A stretch of 64,000 bases of DNA from Glandiceps talaboti. Lineage: Eukaryota > Hemichordata > Enteropneusta > Spengelidae. The position numbers and the translations under genes were made by a program. The stretch lies in contig NC_135560.1 in NCBI RefSeq assembly GCF_964340395.1, positions 15,472,098-15,536,097 on the forward strand, written 5' to 3'. A model generated the notes under the pieces. The model was not told the DNA's origin. It worked only from the letters and a program-made list of their open reading frames with translations, and ran no database searches. Below, one piece after another: positions 47,670 through 56,180 of the stretch; within the stretch, counting starts at the first letter, position 1, and the number at the start of each line of letters is the position of its first letter.

Positions 47670-50463
47670 GCTTTAAAGGTACATGTAGAATGCACCTGAA
47701 AATCAAGTTATTAAAATCTCTTCAAAATCTGCAATACTGTACATTGTATATATGTATGAACATTTTACATCTAGACCTTTTGAAATTTGGTTGTTCAGGG
47801 TCTTGATTTCAAAGAAACTAACAATGTCATTTCATGTGGGGTCTTTGAATTAATGCAATATTTGGTGGCTACAGATTATGAGACATGGCTTAATTTTGAC
47901 ATCATTTTGTCCTCTAATTCAAAAATTTTATGCAAGATTTATCATTTTATTCTTGAATTTAACTGAGAATGGGTTGGAGTTTTTTTGATAAAAAAAAACA
48001 ACAGCAAAAATTCCATGATTCTATTTCTGAGACACATACATGTACAAGTATGTCATGTTGTTCAGCCTTCTCAGGCTTCTTAACCACTGAGTGCTGGCTG
48101 ATAGTATGGTACGAATGTCTGTATCTTTCAGACCAGACTCGTGATAGCCTACCTTTCTGTTTGACTAAAAGGACTCTGCTTTGACCAGACCTTCCGTGTT
48201 TCTGTTTGTCTGATTCATTTCTCTGTGATGTATAATGATCTAGAATGGAAGACACAGGCACAGCACCATCAATCCATGCTTGGTATTTCCTCTTCTTTCT
48301 GCTAGATTCAACATCAGTTATACATCCTTCAGCGTTTACACTGATATTATGGTTCTGTCTGGTTGTATCTTCTCCTTCATTGTTCTCACCCTCTGTTGGG
48401 GTACCGACTTGTTTGTCCACTGCACAGCATTGTTTCTTATATCTCTGAAGTGACTGTATTGATGTGTTTGATCTATTGAGGCACAGCAATGCATTGACTG
48501 CAAGAACTGTACCACACAGATACTCCTCCAGAACAGTTGTAAAAATTGAGCTGCCACTGAAGTTAGAGTCTGGACAAAAATTTCCCTAAAATAAATAGAA
48601 AACCATAAAAGTAGAGAATTTGATTACCTTCACATTAAATATGACATTGAGATATTATACCACCAATATTATTCTTCGTTCAGTCAAGGAAAATATGAGT
48701 TACCTAAGGGGTCTTTGTCATTACGAGTTGAAAGACAAGTACAATGTAGTGACAACCCGTAAAGGTCATGAGTATTTTCCAGCTGAATGAAAAAAAATAT
48801 TGGAGAATAACATAATTTAAATAATTATACCAGCGCCAGTAATATCAAAGAAAAATCAGAGAAAGTAATGCCAATTTTGAATGTTTGGACTCATATTTCA
48901 AACACAGCAGAACCAGTGACATAGGCACGTGATGTCATGGCATAGACGCACATTGTCATGATGTAGAACGACCAGAATATAAACTCCATATTTATTGTTC
49001 TAAATGGCTTGTGCATGGTATAATAAATAGTACATCATTAAATTAAAAATATCATAAAAATTGAAAATATATATTTTCCATCAAACTAAATGTCTCCTTC
49101 TTCCTCATCATTTACTTGCATGATGTACATGTAGTTTATAAATTAATTGAACTCAAGCAAAAAGACTTGTTTTTACCTTTTCCTATATAACTCTTTTCAT
49201 TCCTATATTATCAGCAGTAAACAACTTGAATTTTTTACTAATTTTTGCTCTCATCTCCATACTTTTTTTATAGAAGTTTGATTCAAGTTGCAATTCGAAT
49301 TAAAATCCATTAGACCTGCTTGCATACGGAGTCATTTGGTACGCTATTCTGACTATTGTCCCCTCCCTTCTCCAAGGGTCATGTAAGTAATCTAGACCTA
49401 TGCACTGTCTGCAAGCATGATAGTATCCCTTGCACACGTTCATAGACAATAATACATGTAGTATTGTATATATACAATACATTCAATGATTCATACAGTA
49501 TTGTAGTGTATTACATAACGTCTTTGTGTAACTTATAATTATTACAATTATGTATACAAATAACGTTTTAAAATGTTCATTCAAAATGTGTTTGTACAAG
49601 ATGTATTACAATGTAAAACTAAAACTTAAAAACCTAGAACTCTCGTGATACAATGTACGAATGCTGTGATTTTTTTCTACATAAATTATATACTTTACAG
49701 TATACAATAAACAAACATTACAAGTTTTTTAATAAGTTTGATAATATATTTGATTCAATTCGTTATTTACTGCAATACTCACCGTTTTCCTCCAGCATGA
49801 TTGCGTTGTATCCACCCAGTAGAGTTGAATTTTATGAACACCATGGAACTGTTTATACAAACTATCGGGCATCAACAGCGATTTTAGTCTCGACACAGTA
49901 CAAACTTGTTCTCCAGTGAAAGTTTGCAAAGAAGTCTCGCTGCGTGGACAAGGCGAGAGAACGAAAACAATATTTCTCTGCTCACGTTCCTCCTTTACTT
50001 CTTTACGAGTCCTTCGATTTAACTTTGGGGTTGGCGAACTGATGTCTGGTAGATCCCATTGGAAATCCTGTGTAACATCCTGCAGAGCGTTTTTAAATTT
50101 TTCCACAGCCGAGGTTTGTTTTGATCTTGTCACCTTCCCACTTTTGTCCTGTTGAGTACATAATTCATTTATCTTACTCAGTAAAATTCCCTCAAATTCT
50201 TCAAAAGATTTCAGTTTGAAATCTTTAAAATCTGAACGTTGATACTTCGGTTTTTCGGTTATAAATTTGTACCCCCATTTCAGGGAGTCAGCCGTCTTCC
50301 TCCTGTCGCCGAAGAAGTTTAACAACTTCAGAGCTACCAGACGGACGATCAACGACTTGTTATCGAAGTTCAGGTCATTTGACCCGGCGAGAGGTCCGTT
50401 CAACAAATCTATGATCAGTACAACTTGGTTCTTCTTGACAACTGACGGCGATTCCATGCTCAT
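34188..50463 (-). CDS. TICRR: TICRR/Treslin, replication origin firing factor, 20 exons
   Basis: Metazoan Sld3 relative. It binds TopBP1 when phosphorylated by CDK and helps load Cdc45 for origin firing in the nucleus. Exons in coding order: 50463-49783, 48585-48040, 47422-47350, 47182-47072, 46962-46569, 46170-46017, 45323-45194, 44480-44335, 43699-43496, 43097-43021, 42288-42205, 41905-41714, 41473-41388, 41242-41060, 40278-40191, 39834-39777, 38948-38711, 37910-37837, 37217-34851, 34324-34188. Phases agree everywhere except exon 2 to 3, which needs one more base modulo three. Total is about 2,008 codons; the human protein is about 1,910 residues. Diagnostic matches to vertebrate Treslin: LYWVDTT, LVEVHDVVTGLPRTGVLQPL, VRRNLF, VAETP, GVVEESP and DKWPRRKK. 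Its neighbours are unrelated. Confidence 0.94.
34545..34787. repeat. Foldback repeat, family D, copy 2 (right half)
   Basis: Carries the right arm only: GAACCCAAAGTTTATGAAAA and TATTTCCTGGAATGGCATTT, ending CCCTTTAAG. It lies in the last TICRR intron. Confidence 0.65.
34851..37217 (-). CDS. TICRR: TICRR exon 19, large disordered C-terminal exon
   Basis: About 789 codons. Rich in Ser, Pro, Lys and SP/TP dipeptides, as in vertebrate Treslin, whose C-terminus is a target of cell-cycle and checkpoint control. Near the start, FASPKLASPEFQ is repeated twice (roughly codons 50-80). Conserved islands: the CPTCSPAYHTHG segment, TTPSPK...DKWPRRKKFSP, and NDEVFLGLSSP followed by LSAHGLNTLLNSP. The frame runs on to a TGA at 34840, but a consensus donor AGAG|GTGAGT precedes it. 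Confidence 0.92.
37186..37540. repeat. Tandem duplications of the TICRR exon 19 acceptor
   Basis: Units start at about 37186, 37254, 37330 and 37387, with degenerate ones near 37462 and 37499. Each shows on the plus strand (G/A)TGTGGGTTCCTGG...TCAG.TGGG...CCTGAAAA. The first unit spans the real exon 19 start and its polypyrimidine tract; the others lie in the intron. Confidence 0.75.
37690..37722. repeat. (TG)n array in TICRR intron 18
   Basis: About 16 TG units, then TGCATG variants. Confidence 0.95.
37837..37910 (-). CDS. TICRR: TICRR exon 18, second TopBP1-binding CDK site
   Basis: Short exon of 74 bp encoding SGVVEESPGKP, aligned with human IGVVEESPEKG. The Ser codon at 37867-37865 corresponds to human S1001. 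It lies 33 residues after the exon 17 Thr; the human spacing is 32. Confidence 0.93.
38093..38462. repeat. Foldback (MITE-like) repeat, family E
   Basis: Left arm starts GATTGTACTACCAAACCAGA; right arm ends TCTGGTTTGGTAGTACTCGT. Inner blocks (AGTATAGACTTTCAA and TTCAAAGTCTATAAT) continue the inverted match. About 370 bp in TICRR intron 17, no coding capacity. Confidence 0.75.
38711..38948 (-). CDS. TICRR: TICRR exon 17, first TopBP1-binding CDK site
   Basis: Contains KKVRRNLF and VAETPHWKQ, aligned with the human KVRRNLF and VAETPVHKQ. The Thr codon at 38766-38764 corresponds to human T969, a CDK site required for TopBP1 binding. Donor GCAAG|GTGAGT, phase 2. Confidence 0.93.
39878..40105. 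repeat. Foldback repeat, family D, copy 3 (left half)
   Basis: Begins TTAAAGGGGAACACCACTCC and carries AGGAAATAGAGACATTTTCA, followed by the TGGAGAGCCATTTCATGATG block. It lies in TICRR intron 15. Confidence 0.7.
40428..40823. repeat. Foldback repeat, family D, fullest copy
   Basis: About 395 bp. The left arm (ATAAAGACATTTCCATAAAC ... GGGGATCTTTGCTGTGAG) is mirrored by the right arm (GGTCCCCAGATGAAACTTAA ... TTTATGAACATGCCTTTATT), which ends TTTCCTGGAGTGGAGTTCCT. The centre contains GAATATTCATGG. It lies in TICRR intron 14. Confidence 0.75.
40854..41040. repeat. (GTGAGA)n array in TICRR intron 14
   Basis: GTGAGA hexamers with GATAGAGA interruptions. It ends about 20 bp from the exon 14 donor. 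Confidence 0.95.
41060..43699 (-). CDS. TICRR: TICRR exons 9-14, helical middle domain
   Basis: Exons 43699-43496, 43097-43021, 42288-42205, 41905-41714, 41473-41388 and 41242-41060. They encode a helical region equivalent to the Treslin/Sld3 middle domain. Visible matches: LQAYLQEKYN to the vertebrate LLSYIRENYQ, ILIQILLRVEQEIYLP to QVFLRLEMCLQ, and FLCEIYEEL...LPPEL to the NLYNSLG region. The Glu-rich tail DEEEEEVD precedes a serine-rich linker. Confidence 0.88.
43700..44334. other. TICRR intron 8
   Basis: AT-rich intron sequence between exons 9 and 8; no repeat family or additional exon recognised. Confidence 0.6.
44335..47422 (-). CDS. TICRR: TICRR exons 3-8
   Basis: Exons 47422-47350, 47182-47072, 46962-46569, 46170-46017, 45323-45194 and 44480-44335, with phases 1-2, 2-2, 2-0, 0-1, 1-2 and 2-1. 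Exon 5 into 6 carries the best conserved Treslin block (LALLVEVHDVV then TGLPRTGVLQPL). Exon 7 matches the vertebrate PW...W.P...E helix region (ILEPWYSTHPSFGACQKLIK). Exon 4 ends at a GT inside a (GTCT)n array. Confidence 0.85.
44722..44915. repeat. Minisatellite, about 36-bp unit
   Basis: Five to six copies of GGCAGGCTTCACACATGTGG...TATGGGG in TICRR intron 7. The Cys-Glu-Ala-Cys-Pro repeats seen in the minus-strand frame are a by-product, not a domain. Confidence 0.9.
45365..45520. repeat. Foldback repeat, family F, copy 1
   Basis: Ends carry CCTCAATATTTATCTTCATT and GGGGAATAATATTTATCTTC. Related to 48654-48812, with shared CCTAAGGG, TCAGCTGAA and CATATTTTCCTC-type blocks in inverted arrangement. 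Confidence 0.5.
46283..46465. repeat. Foldback repeat, family D, copy 5 (partial)
   Basis: Shares CTGGAGAGTCATGTCATGAT, TTTGCTAT and TGCATCATGGGAGTCAGCAG with the 39878 copy. It lies in TICRR intron 5. Confidence 0.65.
47041..47071. repeat. (GACA)n array abutting TICRR exon 4
   Basis: On the minus strand the exon runs straight into GTCT units, so the predicted donor is AT|GTCTGTCT. Confidence 0.9.
47566..47670. repeat. Poly-pyrimidine run joined to poly-G
   Basis: T/C-rich tract ending in over 20 T, followed directly by about 22 G. It lies in TICRR intron 2 and is a likely place for assembly or sequencing error. Confidence 0.9.
48040..48585 (-). CDS. TICRR: TICRR exon 2
   Basis: 182 codons if the donor CAT|GTATGT is used. 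The middle is hydrophilic; VLLVKQKGRLSR fits the expected position of a conserved strand. Exon 3 requires entry in phase 1, whereas this donor leaves phase 0. The alternative donor four bases on (GTAT|GTGTCT) has the right phase but is weaker, and an unseen small exon is another explanation. Confidence 0.8.
48586..49782. other. TICRR intron 1
   Basis: About 1.2 kb. Contains a family F foldback copy (about 48654-48812), a family C copy (48860-49020) and otherwise AT-rich sequence with no exon-like frame. Confidence 0.7.
49783..50463 (-). CDS. TICRR: TICRR exon 1, N-terminal core domain
   Basis: 227 codons, phase 0. ATG at 50463, with a second ATG two codons on. Order of conserved blocks as in vertebrates: a hydrophobic strand VVLIIDLLN, a helix LVALKLLNFF, WGYKFITE, the FEEFEG helix, FQWDLPDISSP, NIVFVLSPCP and LYWVDTT. 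It corresponds to the conserved Treslin N-terminal region (vWA/Ku-like fold in published models). Donor AAAACG|GTGAGT. Confidence 0.93.
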
Positions 50464-50544
50464 TCCTCAAGCAGACTGGCCCCTTTCAGCGAGGCGCTTC
50501 CTTTGGTTTGGTAGTTAAAGTTTGTTGCTGTTCTGTGCTGCCAT

Positions 50545-50626
50545 TTTGAAAAAATTAAATTTCCCGTCAACCTTAGTCATTGGACTGCACATGCGCTGTA
50601 TTGACTTTTCGTCCAATGGCGGGAAA
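50545..50626 (-). promoter_or_regulatory. TICRR promoter with E2F-like and CCAAT motifs
   Basis: Upstream of the TICRR ATG: GGCGGGAAA at 50618-50626 (TTTCCCGCC in gene orientation, a consensus E2F site), immediately adjoining CCAAT at 50613-50617. A second CCAAT lies on the other strand (ATTGG, 50579-50583). There is also TTTCCCG at 50560-50566 and TTTGAA at 50545-50550, a CHR-like hexamer. This cluster is typical of S-phase gene promoters and fits the gene's role. The transcription start is not seen. Confidence 0.55.
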
Positions 50627-51343
50627 TCTTTGAGGTCAACAGAAGGTCAGATGGTAATGTAAATTAGGTCGCCCGAGGTCACAATTATTTACAGCAACTC
50701 ATAGGGACAAGCATTTTTGCTTAGATAGTTGTTTTCCTAAGGGAAATATCAATATACGCTCTATATCAGAAGATACTAGCGTTCTTTCCACAAAGGAGTG
50801 AGTAATATGTTCAAGTCAAAACTGCGCTATATTTATATCCTGTACGTGACAAGAAAAGAACAACTTAATTCTAAGAAATACTACACGCCCCTAAGCCATG
50901 ATCTATCGCCATAACAACATTAACTTTTGAAAGCCGTGTTTGTTATATCGGTCGTCATGTCATATTCATGATTTTGGAATTACATAAACAAAAAGAAAAG
51001 TTCAAAAACATCGTTAATCCCATGTATAATCTTCAAGGTAATCTCAGCTCAGACTAGGCTGGTCTTAATCTTGATAAAGTTTGATAAGATAAACTTGAAC
51101 ATTTTCTCTAAAGACTTATTTTCGCTATTTCTCCGGAAAACAAAAATGCAAAATTAAAGAAGTGACTAAAATGCCTAAAATATACAGTAGCAGGTAAAGT
51201 ACAGATTCACCAACCATATCAACGGAATATTTAAAACGGGAAAATTCGAATCAGGTATTATAATTTTTTGGAAGTAAATAATAATTACTACTGTTTCATA
51301 GGGACTGGGTTTAGAATGTGTCACTTGGAAAAAGCTGGAACCA

Positions 51344-51364
51344 GTCTCTCTCTCTCTCTCTCTC

Positions 51365-51458
<94 letters not shown>

Positions 51459-51472
51459 AGAGAGAGAGAAGA
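51344..51472. repeat. (CT)n array ending in a short (GA)n hairpin
   Basis: About 110 bp of CT, then AGAGAGAGAGA, so the right end can fold back on the array. Confidence 0.97.
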
Positions 51473-52354
51473 GAGGGAGAGATAAACCCAGATATATATT
51501 TTTCAATACTTTGTGAATTCACAGTCTTTATGATTCAGCAAGTTCTCAGAAACTAATTTTGCTGCCTATATAATATAGTGTCTGCAAGTTATTAGCGCTT
51601 CTACTGTTGCCATGCCAACGACATTAATACATGAAGCAACATTTGAAAAAAAATGGAATATCGATTCGGTCAGCGATCCTATTTTAATTAAAGTCTAATT
51701 GTTATGTACACAAACTTATGTATTGATTTAGAAACTGTAAATGTTATTGACATCAATCGATTATAGTTGTTATGCAAATCGTTTTGATATTTTACTTTCT
51801 GCTTTGTCATCATTAATGTTAACTTGGCATTAATGTTAATTGACAACGCGGCTGCTTGCGGTAGCTATAAGCGACGGGACGGGAGACTCTGTGGTCTGTT
51901 CGAAAATCGTGTAAGATGGAATTGATAAGTCCGTGTACAGCTTTAGTAAGTAATTTTACTTAGAATTTTTTATAATCTCTGCACTACTTTCTTCAGACGT
52001 TTCCTACATTTACCCACTGGTTTCCTCCCCGATTACTCTTTCTGATGTAACAGCCACTTATAATGAGTCAAATAGTCAGATGTAACAAGACCACTGGTGA
52101 TACTGTAAACGGAAAACTTTAAGCACTTTGCTCTTAGATTTTCTCAAAACGTCGTTTCTCATGACCGCTAGTTGTATATTCATTTAGAGAACTTAAGTAA
52201 AACGTTTGGTGACCAGTTCGGCCGGGAGAACTTAAAGTTGATAATATTGTATTGTAAAATTAATGGGCATCGTGCAGTGGGACATTATTGAATAGTATCT
52301 ATAAAGAAACATCGTTATTGAAGCTTTCAAACTTACACACAAATCAAATAAAGA

Positions 52355-52505
<151 letters not shown>

Positions 52506-52806
52506 GGAAAATTTTACATTTGAGGTCAGTTATAGGAGGATGATCATATGCTTTCGCATTCTCCGAGGCAAGCATAATTTCTCAAGTTCGCTCTTTCGTG
52601 AATTTTACTGAGAGGGTCTTCTCAGAAATTGATGCACAATAATGATGGAATTGACATCGACAGAACAAAGAGAAATTTAAGTTTCAATTAGTATGATACA
52701 TATTTTATGCCGACAGAGAAACATAGTACAGTTGTCCGAGAAAAACACTGTAATAAGCTTAAGTTTTACATTACTACTTTGTAGGTCTATATTGCCTTTC
52801 TGGGAC

Positions 52807-52913
<107 letters not shown>

Positions 52914-53017
52914 TAATATTTCAGCATCTTGAATAGTCGAACTGTCATAACAAAGTTTTTTCTTTCTACTTTTGAAATTATTATACAAGAAATATGGAAG
53001 CTCGCCATTTTCTTTCA

Positions 53018-53205
53018 AGGAAATCGACAACGTTTCTCCTCAGTATTCGGCCGCCATTTTGCTGGGGTCCTACTATTGGTTACTCTTAATTGTTTTCGAA
53101 CTATGTTTGGTTTTGGGGGGTTTTTAAAAAAAAAATATATGATTTGCATGGTGACATCTGACCATTTTTAATATAAATGAAAATGGGTTAGGGGTTTCTT
53201 GGGCT
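53018..53205 (+). repeat. Dispersed repeat, family A, copy 2
   Basis: Partner of 1258-1430: AAGGAAATCGACAA, TATTCGGCCGCCATTTTG and TATAAATGAAAATGGG. Confidence 0.4.
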
Positions 53206-54266
53206 ATTTCCAAGGCGCACGGTACAACCACAGGATAAAGTAAAGACCATACGTTTTATGTGCGATTGCCATGGTCAGAATAATGAATTCAGCATTCAAC
53301 TCTGAATGTCAATAATATAGTATTTGTTATCACACTGTGTAATAATCGTCCACCATTATGTAAACTTAGACAGATGGGGACTTTCTCAAGCTTCTACGAA
53401 AATAACTTTACATTAGTATTAAACGTGTTGTTTGTAAAGGCGTTAATTATCAGAACCATCGATTGATCTAAACTTGATCTCAGTAAAGACGCATGTACTC
53501 TAATAGTTACCTTCAATCATGAGGCAGTATTTATCAATTACTCAATATAACAATCCTAAATATAACTGCGATCACCTGTATCGCCCGATCACCTGATCAC
53601 CTGTGAATACATGTGATTGGATCTTCATGTGTTTTTTCCCCAGGTACTATTTATGTTATTTGAAGTAAACAACGGGGTAACTGAAACAGGCGAACCATCC
53701 TCTGGCAGTAAGTAGACACAATGTTTGTTTCTCAAGTGGATAGGAAAAAAATAAAACTTGTAATGAAAAAGGAAGAGCTCAGCATAAGAAAATGTATAAT
53801 TATATTCGAGGGTTAGATGTATACATTTCAAGTGATAAATAAAAGCCTCTCTCAAGAGACAAATCAATTTCCATGGAAACCATATAGTTCTTCAAATCTG
53901 TCAACGTTTTGCCACGTGAAACTTAAGGTTTTTGCTAACACCTCTGAAATATTAATAATAATAAAGAGATTCGGGTTCTGAATCATTGTCTTTTTTCTCC
54001 AAGGAAAGCGACTGTCACAGTCTTTTGTAATTGTTGGTAGCCATATTGAATTCGAAGATGGCCGAATGTTGAGTTGAGTTGTCGCTTTCTTGACCGTTGT
54101 TGTGATAGCAACAGTTTAAGATTTTATTTTCGAGGCACATACTACAGTAACGGAATGTTCAATGCCAAATTATAACAAATGAAAAAACAAACCATAACCA
54201 TAGAACTACTTACGACAGATTAAAATAAGCCGTTCATAAACTGTGTATAAACTGTTCTCCTAACAG

Positions 54267-56180
54267 TTGCTTGGAAATTGGTATTTAAAGCAATAGCTGG
54301 GACAAGTCAACCAGTCTATGACTTGTGGAAATCAAAGGGAGGTCAAAATGAAGACATAGAAGACGCCCGCTTATTAAACGATGATATATCTAGTCACTAT
54401 AAATGCTCACTGGTGGACAACTGGAGTACTAGTGGGGCAAGAGAGGTAAAAATAACATGATGTAATGCTTGGCTTTTCCGCTTATAATTCGTAGCTACTT
54501 TAAACTTGCTTCATTATATCGACTTCTGTTATCGAGTTTCTATGGTATGTATTGCAGACACTCCCCGGATGATAAATACACTAATTAACTGTCGAGTTTT
54601 TTCAAGTATAAAGACACCATTGTAAAAATTAAAGTGACAGTATAAAAATCCAAGTCACCACTTCAAGAAGGACTAAAATTAATCACCACTTCAAGAAGGA
54701 CTAAAAATCAATGAAACGTGTGTTACATATAAACCTTTGGGAAGATTCAAGTTTACCATTAACTAAAACTCTAGTAAGTAATGCGATACTAATTTTTATT
54801 TTTTTTTCTTTCGCCAGGCTAAAGTTGCGGTGTACGACGAATTAGAAGTAGAAGTAAAGACAATGTATTTTGATTTACCAGATGAAGGTGATCAATATGA
54901 ATGGTATAATTTGGCACACTACTTAGATTCTTCATGGAGTGATATCCAAGCAACACATCCAGCTTATTTCTCAATTCATGGGTAGGATTTCTACAATTCT
55001 TTATACCATTCGACATATTGTGTGATATGACGTGATGTGATGTGATGTGATGTGATGTGACGTGCATTATTTTTGATAGGTGTCGTTCCGCATACGTTTG
55101 GTTGTACCCATTGAGTATTTGCAAGGGTGGATGCTCTGTATCTGAAGGATCGGGAGTGGGCTTTCGTAATGTTGAATTTGGTCGTTGTGTTGTCGTGTCG
55201 TGTCGTGTCGTGTCGTGTCGGATTGTGTCGTGTCGTGTCGTGTCGTGTTGTGTTGTGTTGTGTTGTGTTGTGCTGTGCTGTGCTGTGCTGTGCTGTGTTA
55301 TACAATTCACCATTTCAAGTTGGGGGGGGGGTCACATTTGAGGTTCGTTTTCCATACATAGAGTCTGGTTTTTTTTCTTTTTGAAGAAACCAAACAACCA
55401 GGCATTTCTTAATATCAATGGGTCCGATCAATGGTTCCATCTGTAATTCATTGTCATGGTTACAAGTAGAAGAACCATACGGTAACCATACGTGTCCGTG
55501 GCAACAAGGGCAAGGAAGCTACCCTTACTTCATCTACTCTAACACATCGACAGCTGCCTCTTGGAACACAGGTTAGACTTAACCATTGTGTGTTAGGTAC
55601 ACATTCGTTATCATGCTATACCTGCATGGTGAATCAGAAATGGCGTTTTGCCCAAAGGCGGGTGTATACTGTGTACGCCTTCAGAGGACGATGAGTATTC
55701 CTTGCATTTTAATTGATAATACACCCAGTCGCATACTAAGCCAATTTCTGTCTATTCAGAAGAGACGTATAAGATGAAAAGAGAATACGTACTAGATATA
55801 TGGACATACCAATCTAGGAAAAAATTGAACTCAGTCTATTTCTTGCCTACTAGCTGTGCTTGTCATTTGCGTTCTTTCTTGTATACAGTCGCATGATCGG
55901 CCGAAATATGACATTTCGCATTCGTCTATAGATATCGATGTTCAACTTCCTAGGGGACATACAGAAAATAACCACCAGAGAATGGGTTTATACATGGTAA
56001 ATTGGTATTGCAGACGTCAATCTCTTAATTAAGTTATGTTAATTTATGCCAATTCGAAATCAAACTACATTTTGTGTCCATAGATTCAGGTGTTAACTTC
56101 TACTGACTATAACAAAACACTTTCAACAGGGGATGTCTCCTATGGTAAGATTCTAGCAGTGTTTTTGGATGTACAATATA
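54267..56180 (+). CDS. Unknown extracellular domain, copy 1 (4 exons)
   Basis: 188 residues over 54267-54445, 54818-54981, 55402-55571 and 56130-56180. Conserved with copy 2: AWKLVFKAIAG, a YDLW helix, HYK before a Trp, KVAVYDE, YFSIHG, FLIS, then two cysteines, YPYFIYS, and a final strand ILAVFLDV. I know no named family for it, though similar sequences are familiar from uncharacterised marine invertebrate proteins. Confidence 0.85.

Noticed and set aside
51916-51945. First exon of the TSP1 gene (ATG GAA TTG... before GTAAGT)
   Set aside because: It leaves phase 0, whereas the first visible exon at 54267 needs phase 1, and the ten residues are not a signal peptide on their own.
54819-55341. 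Minus-strand Thr/Gln/His/Asp-rich and plus-strand Cys/Val-rich frames
   Set aside because: They run through the pentanucleotide array and antisense to the real exon at 54818-54981.
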